A stretch of DNA of 64,000 nucleotides, from positions 4,664,354-4,728,353 of the forward strand of contig CM041198.1 in NCBI GenBank assembly GCA_023078555.1. Direction: 5' to 3'. Numbering within the stretch: the stretch's first letter is position 1; every line of letters starts with the position of its first letter. Positions 40,264-54,100 of this stretch are shown here, piece by piece. The notes beneath the pieces are model-generated. The model was not told the DNA's origin and searched no databases. It was given only the letters and a program-made list of their open reading frames with translations. The DNA is from Ulva prolifera. Lineage: Eukaryota > Chlorophyta > Ulvophyceae > Ulvales > Ulvaceae. Made by a program: the position numbers and the translations under genes.

Positions 40264-40388
40264 CAATCTCGCCCTAGCAATCTCGCCCTAGCAATCTCGC
40301 CCTAGCAATCTCGCCCTAGCAATCTCGCCCTAGCAATCTCGCCCTAGCAATCTCGCCCTAGCAATCTCGCCCTAGCAATCTCGCCCTA
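40264..40388 (+). repeat. 14-bp monomer tract, nine copies
   Basis: Eight full CAATCTCGCCCTAG copies are followed by the 13-bp truncated copy that always precedes a spacer (8 x 14 + 13 = 125 bp). This is one of the longest runs in the window; most tracts hold two to seven copies. Within a run the first monomer is often CAATCTCGACCTAG, the second sometimes CAATCTCGCACTAG and the last sometimes CAACCTCGCCCTA, so copies carry position-specific variants. In this tract all copies are of the consensus type. Confidence 0.95.
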
Positions 40389-40441
40389 CACCTTTAAATC
40401 TCTCCCGTCAGGCTGGCACTCCATGTTGAATGCTTAACATG
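40389..40441 (+). repeat. Representative 53-bp spacer module
   Basis: This example runs from CACCTTTAAATC through CAGGCTGGCACTCC to CATGTTGAATGCTTAACATG. Three parts are visible. The left part has an AT-rich TTTAAA core. Next is a diverged monomer copy; in other spacers it reads AATCTCGCCC, ten bases identical to the 14-bp monomer, starting 20 bp after the same point in the previous monomer. The right part ends in an inverted repeat. Main variants are TTAAATCTCGCCCGAC, TTAAATCACTTCCCGAC, TTAAATATCTCCCGAC, TTAAAATCTTGCCCGAC, TTCAATCTCTCCCGTC, TTCAAATCTCTCCCGTT and TTTAAACCTCTCCCGAC. They are followed by CACTCC or CAGTCC and by TTAACATG, TCAACATG, TTAACAGG, TCAACAGG or TGAACATG. Confidence 0.95.
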
Positions 40442-41652
40442 CAATCTCGACCTAGCAATCTCGACCTATCCATCTCGCCCAAGCAATCTCGCCCTAGCAA
40501 CCTCGCCCTACACCTTTAAACCTCTCCCGACAGGCTGGCACTCCATGTTGAATGCTTAACATGCAATCTCGACCTAGCAATCTCGCACTAGCAATCTCGC
40601 CCTAGCAATCTCGCCCTACACCTTTAAATCTCTCCCGTCAGGCTGGCACTCCATGTTGAATGCTTAACATGCAATTTCGCCCTAGCAATCTCGCCCTAGC
40701 AATCTCGCCCTAGCAATCTCGCCCTAGCAATCTCGCCCTAGCAATCTCGCCCTACACCTTTAAATCTCTCCCGACAGGCTGGCACTCCATGTTGAATGCT
40801 TAACATGCAATCTCGACCTAGCAATCTCGCCCTAGCAATCTCGCCCTACACCTTTAAATCTCGCCCGACAGGCTGGCAGTCCATGTTGAATGCTTAACAG
40901 GTTATCTCGACCTAGCGATCTCGCCCTAGCAATCTTGCCCTAGCAATCTCGCCCTACACCTTTAAATCTCGCCCGACAGGCTGGCACTCCATGTTGAATG
41001 CTTAACATGCAATCTCGACCTAGCGATCTCGCCCTAGCAATCTCGCCCTACCAATCTCGCCCAACACCTTGAAATCTCGCCCGACAGGCTGGCAGTCCAT
41101 GTTGAATGCTCAACATGCAATCTCGACCTAGCAATCTCGCCCTAGCAATCTCGCCCAACACCTTTAAATCTCGCCCGACAGGCTGGCAGTCCATGTTGAA
41201 TGCTCAACATGCAATCTCGACCTAGCAATCTCGCCCTAGCAATCTCGCCCTACACCTTTAAATCTCGCCCGACAGGCTGGCAGTCCATGTTGAATGCTTA
41301 ACATGCAATCTCGCCCTAGCAATCTCGCCCTACACCTTTAAATCACTTCCCGACAGGCTGGCACTCCATGTTGAATGCTTAACATGCAATCTCGACCTAG
41401 CGATCTCGACCTAGCAATCTCGCCCTAGCAATCTCGCCCTACACCTTTAAATCTCGCCCGACAGGCTGGCAGTCCATGTTGAATGCTTAACAGGTTATCT
41501 CGACCTAGCGATCTCGCCCTAGCAATCTCGCCCTACACCTTTAAATATCTCCCGACAGGCTGGCACTCCATGTTGAATGCTCAACAGGCAATCTCGACTT
41601 GGCATTCTCGCCCTAGCATTCTCGCCCTAGCAATATCGCCCTAGCAATCTCG

Positions 41653-44600
41653 CCCTCCACCTTAAAATCTTGCCCGACAGGCTGGCAGTCCATGTTGAAT
41701 GCTCAACAGGTTATCTCGACCTAGCAATCTTGCCCTAGCAATCTCGCCCTACACCTTAAATCTCGCCCGACAGGCTGGCAGTCCATGTTGAATGCTTAAC
41801 AGGTTATCTCGACCTATCAATCTTGCCCTAGCAATCTCGCCCTACACCTTAAATCTCGCCCGACAGGCTGGCAGTCCATGTTGAATGCTTAACAGGTTAT
41901 CTCGCCCTAGCAATCTCGCCCTAGCAATCTCGCCCTACACCTTTAAATCTCTCCCGACAGGCTGGCACTCCATGTTGAATGCTTAACATGCAATCTCGAC
42001 CTAGCAATCTCGCCCTAGAAATCTCGCCCTACACCTTTAAATCTCGCCCGACAGGCTGGCAGTCCATGTTGAATGCTTAACAGGTTATCTCGACCTAGCG
42101 ATCTCGCCCTAGCAATCTCGCCCTAGCGATCTCGCCCTAGCAATCTCGCCCTAGCAATCTCGCCCTAGCAACCTCGCCCTAGCAATCTCGCCCTAGCAAT
42201 CTCGTCCTAGCAATCTCGCCCTACACCTTCAAATCTCTCCCGACAGGCTGGCACTCCATGTTGAATGCTTAACATGCAATCTCGACCTAGCGATCTCGCC
42301 CTAGCAATCTCGCCCTACCAATCTCGCCCAACACCTTTAAATCTCGCCCGACAGGCTGGCAGTCCATGTTGAATGCTCAACATGCAATCTCGACCTAGCA
42401 ATCTCGCCCTAGCAATCTCGCCCAACACCTTTAAATCTCGCCCGACAGGCTGGCAGTCCATGTTGAATGCTCAACATGCAATCTCGACCTAGCAATCTCG
42501 CCCTAGCAATCTCGCCCTACACCTTTAAATCTCGCCCGACAGGCTGGCAGTCCATGTTGAATGCTCAACATGCAATCTCGCCCTAGCAATCTCGCCCTAC
42601 ACATTTAAATCACTTCCCGACAGGCTGGCACTCCATGTTGAATGCTTAACATGCAATCTCGACCTAGCGATCTCGCCCTAGCAATCTCGCCCTAGCAATC
42701 TCGCCCTACACCTTAAAATCTTGCCCGACAGGCTGGCAGTCCATGTTGAATGCTTAACAGGTTATCTCGACCTAGCGATCTCGCCCTAGCAATCTCGCCC
42801 TAGCGATCTCGCCCTAGCAATCTCGCCCTAGCAATCTCGCCCTAGCAACCTCGCCCTAGCAATCTCGCCCTAGCAATCTCGTCCTAGCAATCTCGCCCTA
42901 CACCTTCAAATCTCTCCCGTTAGGCTGGCACTCCATGTTGAATGCTTAACATGCAATCTCGCCCTAGCAATCTCGCCCTAGCAATCTCGCCCTAGCAATC
43001 TCGCCCTACACCTTTAAATCTCTCCCGGCAGGCTGGCACTCCATGTTGAATGCTTAACATGCAATCTCGCCCTAGCAATCTCGCCCTAGCAATCTCGCCC
43101 TAGCAATCTCGCCCTAGCAATCTCGCCCTAGCAATCTCGCCCTACACCTTTAAATCTCTCCCGTCAGGCTGGCACTCCATGTTGAATGCTTAACATGCAA
43201 TCTCGACCTAGCAATCTCGACCTATCCATCTCGCCCAAGCAATCTCGCCCTAGCAACCTCGCCCTACACCTTTAAACCTCTCCCGACAGGCTGGCACTCC
43301 ATGTTGAATGCTTAACATGCAATCTCGACCTAGCAATCTCGCACTAGCAATCTCGCCCTAGCAATCTCGTCCTACACCTTTAAATCTCTCCCGTCAGGCT
43401 GGCACTCCATGTTGAATGCTTAACATGCAATCTCGCCCTAGCAATCTCGCCCTAGCAATCTCGCCCTAGCAATCTCGCCCTAGCAATCTCGCCCTCCACC
43501 TTAAAATCTTGCCCGACAGGCTGGCAGTCCATGTTGAATGCTCAACAGGTTATCTCGACCTAGCAATCTTGCCCTAGCAATCTCGCCCTACACCTTAAAT
43601 CTCGCCCGACAGGCTGGCAGTCCATGTTGAATGCTTAACAGGTTATCTCGACCTATCAATCTTGCCCTAGCAATCTCGCCCTACACCTTAAATCTCGCCC
43701 GACAGGCTGGCAGTCCATGTTGAATGCTTAACAGGTTATCTCGCCCTAGCAATCTCGCCCTAGCAATCTCGCCCTACACCTTTAAATCTCTCCCGACAGG
43801 CTGGCACTCCATGTTGAATGCTTAACATGCAATCTCGACCTAGCAATCTCGCCCTAGAAATCTCGCCCTACACCTTTAAATCTCGCCCGACAGGCTGGCA
43901 GTCCATGTTGAATGCTTAACAGGTTATCTCGACCTAGCGATCTCGCCCTAGCAATCTCGCCCTAGCGATCTCGCCCTAGCAATCTCGCCCTAGCAATCTC
44001 GCCCTAGCAACCTCGCCCTAGCAATCTCGCCCTAGCAATCTCGTCCTAGCAATCTCGCCCTACACCTTCAAATCTCTCCCGACAGGCTGGCACTCCATGT
44101 TGAATGCTTAACATGCAATCTCGACCTAGCGATCTCGCCCTAGCAATCTCGCCCTACCAATCTCGCCCAACACCTTTAAATCTCGCCCGACAGGCTGGCA
44201 GTCCATGTTGAATGCTCAACATGCAATCTCGACCTAGCAATCTCGCCCTAGCAATCTCGCCCAACACCTTTAAATCTCGCCCGACAGGCTGGCAGTCCAT
44301 GTTGAATGCTCAACATGCAATCTCGACCTAGCAATCTCGCCCTAGCAATCTCGCCCTACACCTTTAAATCTCGCCCGACAGGCTGGCAGTCCATGTTGAA
44401 TGCTCAACATGCAATCTCGCCCTAGCAATCTCGCCCTACACATTTAAATCACTTCCCGACAGGCTGGCACTCCATGTTGAATGCTTAACATGCAATCTCG
44501 ACCTAGCGATCTCGCCCTAGCAATCTCGCCCTAGCAATCTCGCCCTACACCTTAAAATCTTGCCCGACAGGCTGGCAGTCCATGTTGAATGCTTAACAGG

Positions 44601-45310
44601 TTATCTCGACCTAGCGATCTCGCCCTAGCAATCTCGCCCTAGCGATCTCGCCCTAGCAATCTCGCCCTAGCAATCTCGCCCTAGCAACCTCGCCCTAGCA
44701 ATCTCGCCCTAGCAATCTCGTCCTAGCAATCTCGCCCTACACCTTCAAATCTCTCCCGTTAGGCTGGCACTCCATGTTGAATGCTTAACATGCAATCTCG
44801 CCCTAGCAATCTCGCCCTAGCAATCTCGCCCTAGCAATCTCGCCCTACACCTTTAAATCTCTCCCGGCAGGCTGGCACTCCATGTTGAATGCTTAACATG
44901 CAATCTCGCCCTAGCAATCTCGCCCTAGCAATCTCGCCCTAGCAATCTCGCCCTAGCAATCTCGCCCTAGCAATCTCGCCCTACACCTTTAAATCTCTCC
45001 CGTCAGGCTGGCACTCCATGTTGAATGCTTAACATGCAATCTCGACCTAGCAATCTCGACCTATCCATCTCGCCCAAGCAATCTCGCCCTAGCAACCTCG
45101 CCCTACACCTTTAAACCTCTCCCGACAGGCTGGCACTCCATGTTGAATGCTTAACATGCAATCTCGACCTAGCAATCTCGCACTAGCAATCTCGCCCTAG
45201 CAATCTCGTCCTACACCTTTAAATCTCTCCCGTCAGGCTGGCACTCCATGTTGAATGCTTAACATGCAATCTCGCCCTAGCAATCTCGCCCTAGCAATCT
45301 CGCCCTAGCA
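41653..45310. repeat. 1,839-bp tandem pair
   Basis: GCCCTCCACC followed by a GCTCAACAGG spacer (41,653 and 43,492), CTAGAAATCTC (42,019 and 43,858) and a hybrid TTCAAATC...CCCGACAGG spacer (42,240 and 44,079) repeat at 1,839 bp. The pair ends where the first copy has four monomers before CTCCACC and the second has a longer run before CTACACC. Confidence 0.87.
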
Positions 45311-48198
45311 ATCTCGCCCTAGCAATCTCGCCCTAGCAATCTCGCCCTAGCAATCTCGCCCTACACCTTTAAATCTCTCCCGACAGGCTGGCACTCCATG
45401 TTGAATGCTTAACATGCAATCTCGACCTAGCAATCTCGCCCTAGCAATCTCGCCCTACACCTTTAAATCTCGCCCGACAGGCTGGCAGTCCATGTTGAAT
45501 GCTTAACAGGTTATCTCGACCTAGCGATCTCGCCCTAGCAATCTTGCCCTAGCAATCTCGCCCTACACCTTTAAATCTCGCCCGACAGGCTGGCACTCCA
45601 TGTTGAATGCTTAACATGCAATCTCGACCTAGCGATCTCGCCCTAGCAATCTCGCCCTACCAATCTCGCCCAACACCTTGAAATCTCGCCCGACAGGCTG
45701 GCAGTCCATGTTGAATGCTCAACATGCAATCTCGACCTAGCAATCTCGCCCTAGCAATCTCGCCCAACACCTTTAAATCTCGCCCGACAGGCTGGCAGTC
45801 CATGTTGAATGCTCAACATGCAATCTCGACCTAGCAATCTCGCCATAGCAATCTCGCCCTACACCTTTAAATCTCGCCCGACAGGCTGGCAGTCCATGTT
45901 GAATGCTTAACATGCAATCTCGCCCTAGCAATCTCGCCCTACACCTTTAAATCTCTCCCGACAGGCTGGCACTCCATGTTGAATGCTTAACATGCAATCT
46001 CGACCTAGCAATCTCGCCCTAGCAATCTCGCCCTACACCTTTAAATCTCGCCCGACAGGCTGGCAGTCCATGTTGAATGCTTAACAGGTTATCTCGACCT
46101 AGCGATCTCGCCCTAGCAATCTTGCCCTAGCAATCTCGCCCTACACCTTTAAATCTCGCCCGACAGGCTGGCACTCCATGTTGAATGCTCAACAGGCAAT
46201 CTCGACTTGGCATTCTCGCCCTAGCATTCTCGCCCTAGCAATATCGCCCTAGCAATCTCGCCCTCCACCTTAAAATCTTGCCCGACAGGCTGGCAGTCCA
46301 TGTTGAATTCTAACAGGTTATCTCGACCTATCAATCTTGCCCTAGCAATCTCGCCCTACACCTTAAATCTCGCCCGACAGGCTGGCAGTCCATGTTGAAT
46401 GCTCAACATGCAATCTCGACCTAGCAATCTCGCCCTAGCAATCTCGCCCTACACCTTTAAATCTCGCCCGACAGGCTGGCAGTCCATGTTGAATGCTTAA
46501 CATGCAATCTCGCCCTAGCAATCTCGCCCTACACATTTAAATCACTTCCCGACAGGCTGGCACTCCATGTTGAATGCTTAACATGCAATCTCGACCTAGC
46601 GATCTCGCCCTAGCAATCTCGCCCTAGCAATCTCGCCCTACACCTTAAAATCTTGCCCGACAGGCTGGCAGTCCATGTTGAATGCTTAACTGGTTATCTC
46701 GACCTAGCGATCTCGCCCTAGCAATCTCGCCCTAGCGATCTCGCCCTAGCAATCTCGCCCTAGCAATCTCGCCCTAGCAACCTCGCCCTGGCAATCTCGC
46801 CCTAGCAATCTCGTCCTAGCAATCTCGCCCTACACCTTCAAATCTCTCCCGTTAGGCTGGCACTCCATGTTGAATGCTTAACATGCAATCTCGCCCTAGC
46901 AATCTCGCCCTAGCAATCTCGCCCTAGCAATCTCGCCCTACACCTTTAAATCTCTCCCGGCAGGCTGGCACTCCATGTTGAATGCTTAACATGCAATCTC
47001 GACCTAGCAATCTCGCCCTAGCAATCTCGCCCTAGCAACCTCGCCCTACACCTTTAAACCTCTCCCGACAGGCTGGCACTCCATGTTGAATGCTTAACAT
47101 GCAATCTCGACCTAGCAATCTCGCACTAGCAATCTCGCCCTAGCAATCTCGCCCTACACCTTCAATCTCTCCCGTCAGGCTGGCACTCCATGTTGAATGC
47201 TTAACATGCAATCTCGCCCTAGCAATCTCGCCCTAGCAATCTCGCCCTAGCAATCTCGCCCTACACCTTCAATCTCTCCCGTCAGGCTGGCACTCCATGT
47301 TGAATGCTTAACATGCAATCTCGCCCTAGCAATCTCGCCCTAGCAATCTCGCCCTAGCAATCTCGCCCTAGCAATCTCGCCCTAGCAATCTCGCCCTAGC
47401 AACCTCGCCCTGGCAATCTCGCCCTAGCAATCTCGTCCTAGCAATCTCGCCCTACACCTTCAAATCTCTCCCGTTAGGCTGGCACTCCATGTTGAATGCT
47501 TAACATGCAATCTCGCCCTAGCAATCTCGCCCTAGCAATCTCGCCCTAGCAATCTCGCCCTACACCTTTAAATCTCTCCCGGCAGGCTGGCACTCCATGT
47601 TGAATGCTTAACATGCAATCTCGACCTAGCAATCTCGCCCTAGCAATCTCGCCCTAGCAACCTCGCCCTACACCTTTAAACCTCTCCCGACAGGCTGGCA
47701 CTCCATGTTGAATGCTTAACATGCAATCTCGACCTAGCAATCTCGCACTAGCAATCTCGCCCTAGCAATCTCGCCCTACACCTTCAATCTCTCCCGTCAG
47801 GCTGGCACTCCATGTTGAATGCTTAACATGCAATCTCGCCCTAGCAATCTCGCCCTAGCAATCTCGCCCTAGCAATCTCGCCCTAGCAATCTCGCCCTAG
47901 CAATCTCGCCCTACACCTTTAAATCTCTCCTGTCAGGCTGGCACTCCATGTTGAATGCTTAACATGCAATCTCGACCTAGCAATCTCGACCTATCCATCT
48001 CGCCCGAGCAATCTCGCCCTAGCAACCTCGCCCTACACCTTTAAACCTCTCCCGACAGGCTGGCACTCCATGTTGAATGCTTAACATGCAATCTCGACCT
48101 AGCAATCTCGCACTAGCAATCTCGCCCTAGCAATCTCGCCCTACACCTTTAAATCTCTCCCGTCAGGCTGGCACTCCATGTGTTGAATGCTTAACATG
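45311..48198. repeat. Mixed units with 622-bp duplication and private indels
   Basis: The rare CCTCGCCCTGGC monomer occurs at 46,790 and 47,412, showing a 622-bp duplication. Private changes include a one-base loss giving TTGAATTCTAAC with a GAATTC site at 46,305-46,310, TTAACTGG near 46,690, CTCCTGTCAGG near 47,930, and a two-base TG duplication in the inverted repeat at about 48,179-48,182. None of these recurs, so this block looks less recently homogenised than its neighbours. Confidence 0.8.
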
Positions 48199-51100
48199 CA
48201 ATCTCGCCCTAGCAATCTCGCCCTAGCAATCTCGCCCTAGCAATCTCGCCCTAGCAATCTCGCCCTAGCAATCTCGCCCTAGCAATCTCGCCCTACACCT
48301 TTAAATCTCTCCCGACAGGCTGGCACTCCATGTTGAATGCTTAACATGCAATCTCGACCTAGCAATCTCGCCCTAGCAATCTCGCCCTACACCTTTAAAT
48401 CTCGCCCGACAGGCTGGCAGTCCATGTTGAATGCTTAACAGGTTATCTCGACCTAGCGATCTCGCCCTAGCAATCTTGCCCTAGCAATCTCGCCCTACAC
48501 CTTTAAATCTCGCCCGACAGGCTGGCACTCCATGTTGAATGCTTAACATGCAATCTCGACCTAGCGATCTCGCCCTAGCAATCTCGCCCTACCAATCTCG
48601 CCCAACACCTTGAAATCTCGCCCGACAGGCTGGCAGTCCATGTTGAATGCTCAACATGCAATCTCGACCTAGCAATCTCGCCCTAGCAATCTCGCCCAAC
48701 ACCTTTAAATCTCGCCCGACAGGCTGGCAGTCCATGTTGAATGCTCAACATGCAATCTCGACCTAGCAATCTCGCCCTAGCAATCTCGCCCTACACCTTT
48801 AAATCTCGCCCGACAGGCTGGCAGTCCATGTTGAATGCTTAACATGCAATCTCGCCCTAGCAATCTCGCCCTACACCTTTAAATCACTTCCCGACAGGCT
48901 GGCACTCCATGTTGAATGCTTAACATGCAATCTCGACCTAGCGATCTCGACCTAGCAATCTCGCCCTAGCAATCTCGCCCTACACCTTTAAATCTCGCCC
49001 GACAGGCTGGCAGTCCATGTTGAATGCTTAACAGGTTATCTCGACCTAGCGATCTCGCCCTAGCAATCTCGCCCTACACCTTTAAATATCTCCCGACAGG
49101 CTGGCACTCCATGTTGAATGCTCAACAGGCAATCTCGACTTGGCATTCTCGCCCTAGCATTCTCGCCCTAGCAATATCGCCCTAGCAATCTCGCCCTCCA
49201 CCTTAAAATCTTGCCCGACAGGCTGGCAGTCCATGTTGAATGCTTAACAGGTTATCTCGACCTATCAATCTTGCCCTAGCAATCTCGCCCTACACCTTAA
49301 ATCTCGCCCGACAGGCTGGCAGTCCATGTTGAATGCTTAACAGGTTATCTCGACCTAGCAATCTTGCCCTAGCAATCTCGCCCTACACCTTAAATCTCGC
49401 CCGACAGGCTGGCAGTCCATGTTGAATGCTTAACAGGTTATCTCGACCTATCAATCTTGCCCTAGCAATCTCGCCCTACACCTTAAATCTCGCCCGACAG
49501 GCTGGCAGTCCATGTTGAATGCTTAACAGGTTATCTCGACCTAGCAATCTCGCCTTAGCAATCTCGCCCTACACCTTTAAATCTCTCCCGGCAGGCTGGC
49601 ACTCCATGTTGAATGCTTAACATGCAATCTCGACCTAGCAATCTCGCCCTAGCAATCTCGCCCTAGCAACCTCGCCCTACACCTTTAAACCTCTCCCGAC
49701 AGGCTGGCACTCCATGTTGAATGCTTAACATGCAATCTCGACCTAGCAATCTCGCACTAGCAATCTCGCCCTAGCAATCTCGCCCTACACCTTTAAATCT
49801 CTCCCGTCAGGCTGGCACTCCATGTTGAATGCTTAACATGCAATCTCGCCCTAGCAATCTCGCCCTAGCAATCTCGCCCTAGCAATCTCGCCCTAGCAAT
49901 CTCGCCCTAGCAATCTCGCCCTAGCAATCTCGCCCTACACCTTTAAATCTCTCCCGTCAGGCTGGCACTCCAATTTGAATGCTGAACATGCAATCTCGAC
50001 CTAGCAATCTCGACCTATCCATCTCGCCCAAGCAATCTCGTCCTAGCAACCCCGCCCTACACCTTTAAACCTCTCCCGACAGGCTGGCACTCCATGTTGA
50101 ATGCTTAACATGCAATCTCGACCTAGCAATCTCGCACTAGCAATCTCGCCCTAGCAATCTCGCCCTACACCTTTAAATCTCTCCCGTCAGGCTGGCACTC
50201 CATGTTGAATGCTTAACATGCAATCTCGACCTAGCGATCTCGCCCTAGCAATCTCGCCCTACCAATCTCGCCCTACACCTTTAAATCTCGCCCGACAGGC
50301 TGGCAGTCCATGTTGAATGCTTAACAGGTTATCTCGACCTAGCAATCTTGCCCTAGCAATCTCGCCCTACACCTTAAATCTCGCCCGACAGGCTGGCAGT
50401 CCATGTTGAATGCTTAACAGGTTATCTCGACCTAGCAATCTCGCCCTAGCAATCTCGCCCTACACCTTTAAATCTCTCCCGCCAGGCTGGCACTCCAATT
50501 TGAATGCTGAACATGCAATCTCGACCTAGCAATCTCGACCTATCCATCTCGCCCAAGCAATCTCGTCCTAGCAACCCCGCCCTACACCTTTAAACCTCTC
50601 CCGACAGGCTGGCACTCCATGTTGAATGCTTAACATGCAATCTCGACCTAGCAATCTCGCACTAGCAATCTCGCCCTAGCAATCTCGCCCTACACCTTTA
50701 AATCTCTCCCGTCAGGCTGGCACTCCATGTTGAATGCTTAACATGCAATCTCGCCCTAGCAATCTCGCCCTAGCAATCTCGCCCTAGCAATCTCGCCCTA
50801 GCAATCTCGCCCTAGCAATCTCGCCCTAGCAATCTCGCCCTACACCTTTAAATCTCTCCCGACAGGCTGGCACTCCATGTTGAATGCTTAACATGCAATC
50901 TCGACCTAGCAATCTCGCCCTAGCAATCTCGCCCTACACCTTTAAATCTCGCCCGACAGGCTGGCAGTCCATGTTGAATGCTTAACAGGTTATCTCGACC
51001 TAGCGATCTCGCCCTAGCAATCTTGCCCTAGCAATCTCGCCCTACACCTTTAAATCTCGCCCGACAGGCTGGCACTCCATGTTGAATGCTTAACATGCAA

Positions 51101-54100
51101 TCTCGACCTAGCGATCTCGCCCTAGCAATCTCGCCCTACCAATCTCGCCCAACACCTTGAAATCTCGCCCGACAGGCTGGCAGTCCATGTTGAATGCTCA
51201 ACATGCAATCTCGACCTAGCAATCTCGCCCTAGCAATCTCGCCCAACACCTTTAAATCTCGCCCGACAGGCTGGCAGTCCATGTTGAATGCTCAACATGC
51301 AATCTCGACCTAGCAATCTCGCCCTAGCAATCTCGCCCTACACCTTTAAATCTCGCCCGACAGGCTGGCAGTCCATGTTGAATGCTTAACATGCAATCTC
51401 GCCCTAGCAATCTCGCCCTACACCTTTAAATCACTTCCCGACAGGCTGGCACTCCATGTTGAATGCTTAACATGCAATCTCGACCTAGCGATCTCGACCT
51501 AGCAATCTCGCCCTAGCAATCTCGCCCTACACCTTTAAATCTCGCCCGACAGGCTGGCAGTCCATGTTGAATGCTTAACAGGTTATCTCGACCTAGCGAT
51601 CTCGCCCTAGCAATCTCGCCCTACACCTTTAAATATCTCCCGACAGGCTGGCACTCCATGTTGAATGCTCAACAGGCAATCTCGACTTGGCATTCTCGCC
51701 CTAGCATTCTCGCCCTAGCAATATCGCCCTAGCAATCTCGCCCTCCACCTTAAAATCTTGCCCGACAGGCTGGCAGTCCATGTTGAATGCTTAACAGGTT
51801 ATCTCGACCTATCAATCTTGCCCTAGCAATCTCGCCCTACACCTTAAATCTCGCCCGACAGGCTGGCAGTCCATGTTGAATGCTTAACAGGTTATCTCGA
51901 CCTAGCAATCTTGCCCTAGCAATCTCGCCCTACACCTTAAATCTCGCCCGACAGGCTGGCAGTCCATGTTGAATGCTTAACAGGTTATCTCGACCTATCA
52001 ATCTTGCCCTAGCAATCTCGCCCTACACCTTAAATCTCGCCCGACAGGCTGGCAGTCCATGTTGAATGCTTAACAGGTTATCTCGACCTAGCAATCTCGC
52101 CTTAGCAATCTCGCCCTACACCTTTAAATCTCTCCCGGCAGGCTGGCACTCCATGTTGAATGCTTAACATGCAATCTCGACCTAGCAATCTCGCCCTAGC
52201 AATCTCGCCCTAGCAACCTCGCCCTACACCTTTAAACCTCTCCCGACAGGCTGGCACTCCATGTTGAATGCTTAACATGCAATCTCGACCTAGCAATCTC
52301 GCACTAGCAATCTCGCCCTAGCAATCTCGCCCTACACCTTTAAATCTCTCCCGTCAGGCTGGCACTCCATGTTGAATGCTTAACATGCAATCTCGCCCTA
52401 GCAATCTCGCCCTAGCAATCTCGCCCTAGCAATCTCGCCCTAGCAATCTCGCCCTAGCAATCTCGCCCTAGCAATCTCGCCCTACACCTTTAAATCTCTC
52501 CCGTCAGGCTGGCACTCCAATTTGAATGCTGAACATGCAATCTCGACCTAGCAATCTCGACCTATCCATCTCGCCCAAGCAATCTCGTCCTAGCAACCCC
52601 GCCCTACACCTTTAAACCTCTCCCGACAGGCTGGCACTCCATGTTGAATGCTTAACATGCAATCTCGACCTAGCAATCTCGCACTAGCAATCTCGCCCTA
52701 GCAATCTCGCCCTACACCTTTAAATCTCTCCCGTCAGGCTGGCACTCCATGTTGAATGCTTAACATGCAATCTCGACCTAGCGATCTCGCCCTAGCAATC
52801 TCGCCCTACCAATCTCGCCCTACACCTTTAAATCTCGCCCGACAGGCTGGCAGTCCATGTTGAATGCTTAACAGGTTATCTCGACCTAGCAATCTTGCCC
52901 TAGCAATCTCGCCCTACACCTTAAATCTCGCCCGACAGGCTGGCAGTCCATGTTGAATGCTTAACAGGTTATCTCGACCTAGCAATCTCGCCCTAGCAAT
53001 CTCGCCCTACACCTTTAAATCTCTCCCGCCAGGCTGGCACTCCAATTTGAATGCTGAACATGCAATCTCGACCTAGCAATCTCGACCTATCCATCTCGCC
53101 CAAGCAATCTCGTCCTAGCAACCCCGCCCTACACCTTTAAACCTCTCCCGACAGGCTGGCACTCCATGTTGAATGCTTAACATGCAATCTCGACCTAGCA
53201 ATCTCGCACTAGCAATCTCGCCCTAGCAATCTCGCCCTACACCTTTAAATCTCTCCCGTCAGGCTGGCACTCCATGTTGAATGCTTAACATGCAATCTCG
53301 CCCTAGCAATCTCGCCCTAGCAATCTCGCCCTAGCAATCTCGCCCTAGCAATCTCGCCCTAGCAATCTCGCCCTAGCAATCTCGCCCTACACCTTTAAAT
53401 CTCTCCCGACAGGCTGGCACTCCATGTTGAATGCTTAACATGCAATCTCGACCTAGCAATCTCGCCCTAGCAATCTCGCCCTACACCTTTAAATCTCGCC
53501 CGACAGGCTGGCAGTCCATGTTGAATGCTTAACAGGTTATCTCGACCTAGCGATCTCGCCCTAGCAATCTTGCCCTAGCAATCTCGCCCTACACCTTTAA
53601 ATCTCGCCCGACAGGCTGGCACTCCATGTTGAATGCTTAACATGCAATCTCGACCTAGCGATCTCGCCCTAGCAATCTCGCCCTACCAATCTCGCCCAAC
53701 ACCTTGAAATCTCGCCCGACAGGCTGGCAGTCCATGTTGAATGCTCAACATGCAATCTCGACCTAGCAATCTCGCCCTAGCAATCTCGCCCAACACCTTT
53801 AAATCTCGCCCGACAGGCTGGCAGTCCATGTTGAATGCTCAACATGCAATCTCGACCTAGCAATCTCGCCCTAGCAATCTCGCCCTACACCTTTAAATCT
53901 CGCCCGACAGGCTGGCAGTCCATGTTGAATGCTTAACATGCAATCTCGCCCTAGCAATCTCGCCCTACACCTTTAAATCACTTCCCGACAGGCTGGCACT
54001 CCATGTTGAATGCTTAACATGCAATCTCGACCTAGCGATCTCGACCTAGCAATCTCGCCCTAGCAATCTCGCCCTACACCTTTAAATCTCGCCCGACAGG

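Larger units (their letters stand above)
37001..41652. repeat. Third copy of the 31-33 kb segment and flanking units
   Basis: CATTTTG recurs at 37,284 (offset 6,030). CTAGAAATC at 37,955 and the TTCAAATC spacer at 38,786 recur at offset 6,044, the 14-bp shift being one added monomer. A shorter repeat at 1,135 bp links 38.7-39.1 to 39.85-40.25 kb. The nine-copy monomer run at 40,264 and the first ACCTTGAAATC spacer (41,069) lie here. No gene. Confidence 0.82.

Noticed and set aside
40389..40441. TTTAAA in the spacer as a TATA-type promoter
   Set aside because: It is a generic AT-rich hexamer, mutated to TTCAAT, TTCAAA or TTAAAA in many units, with no associated open frame or other promoter element.
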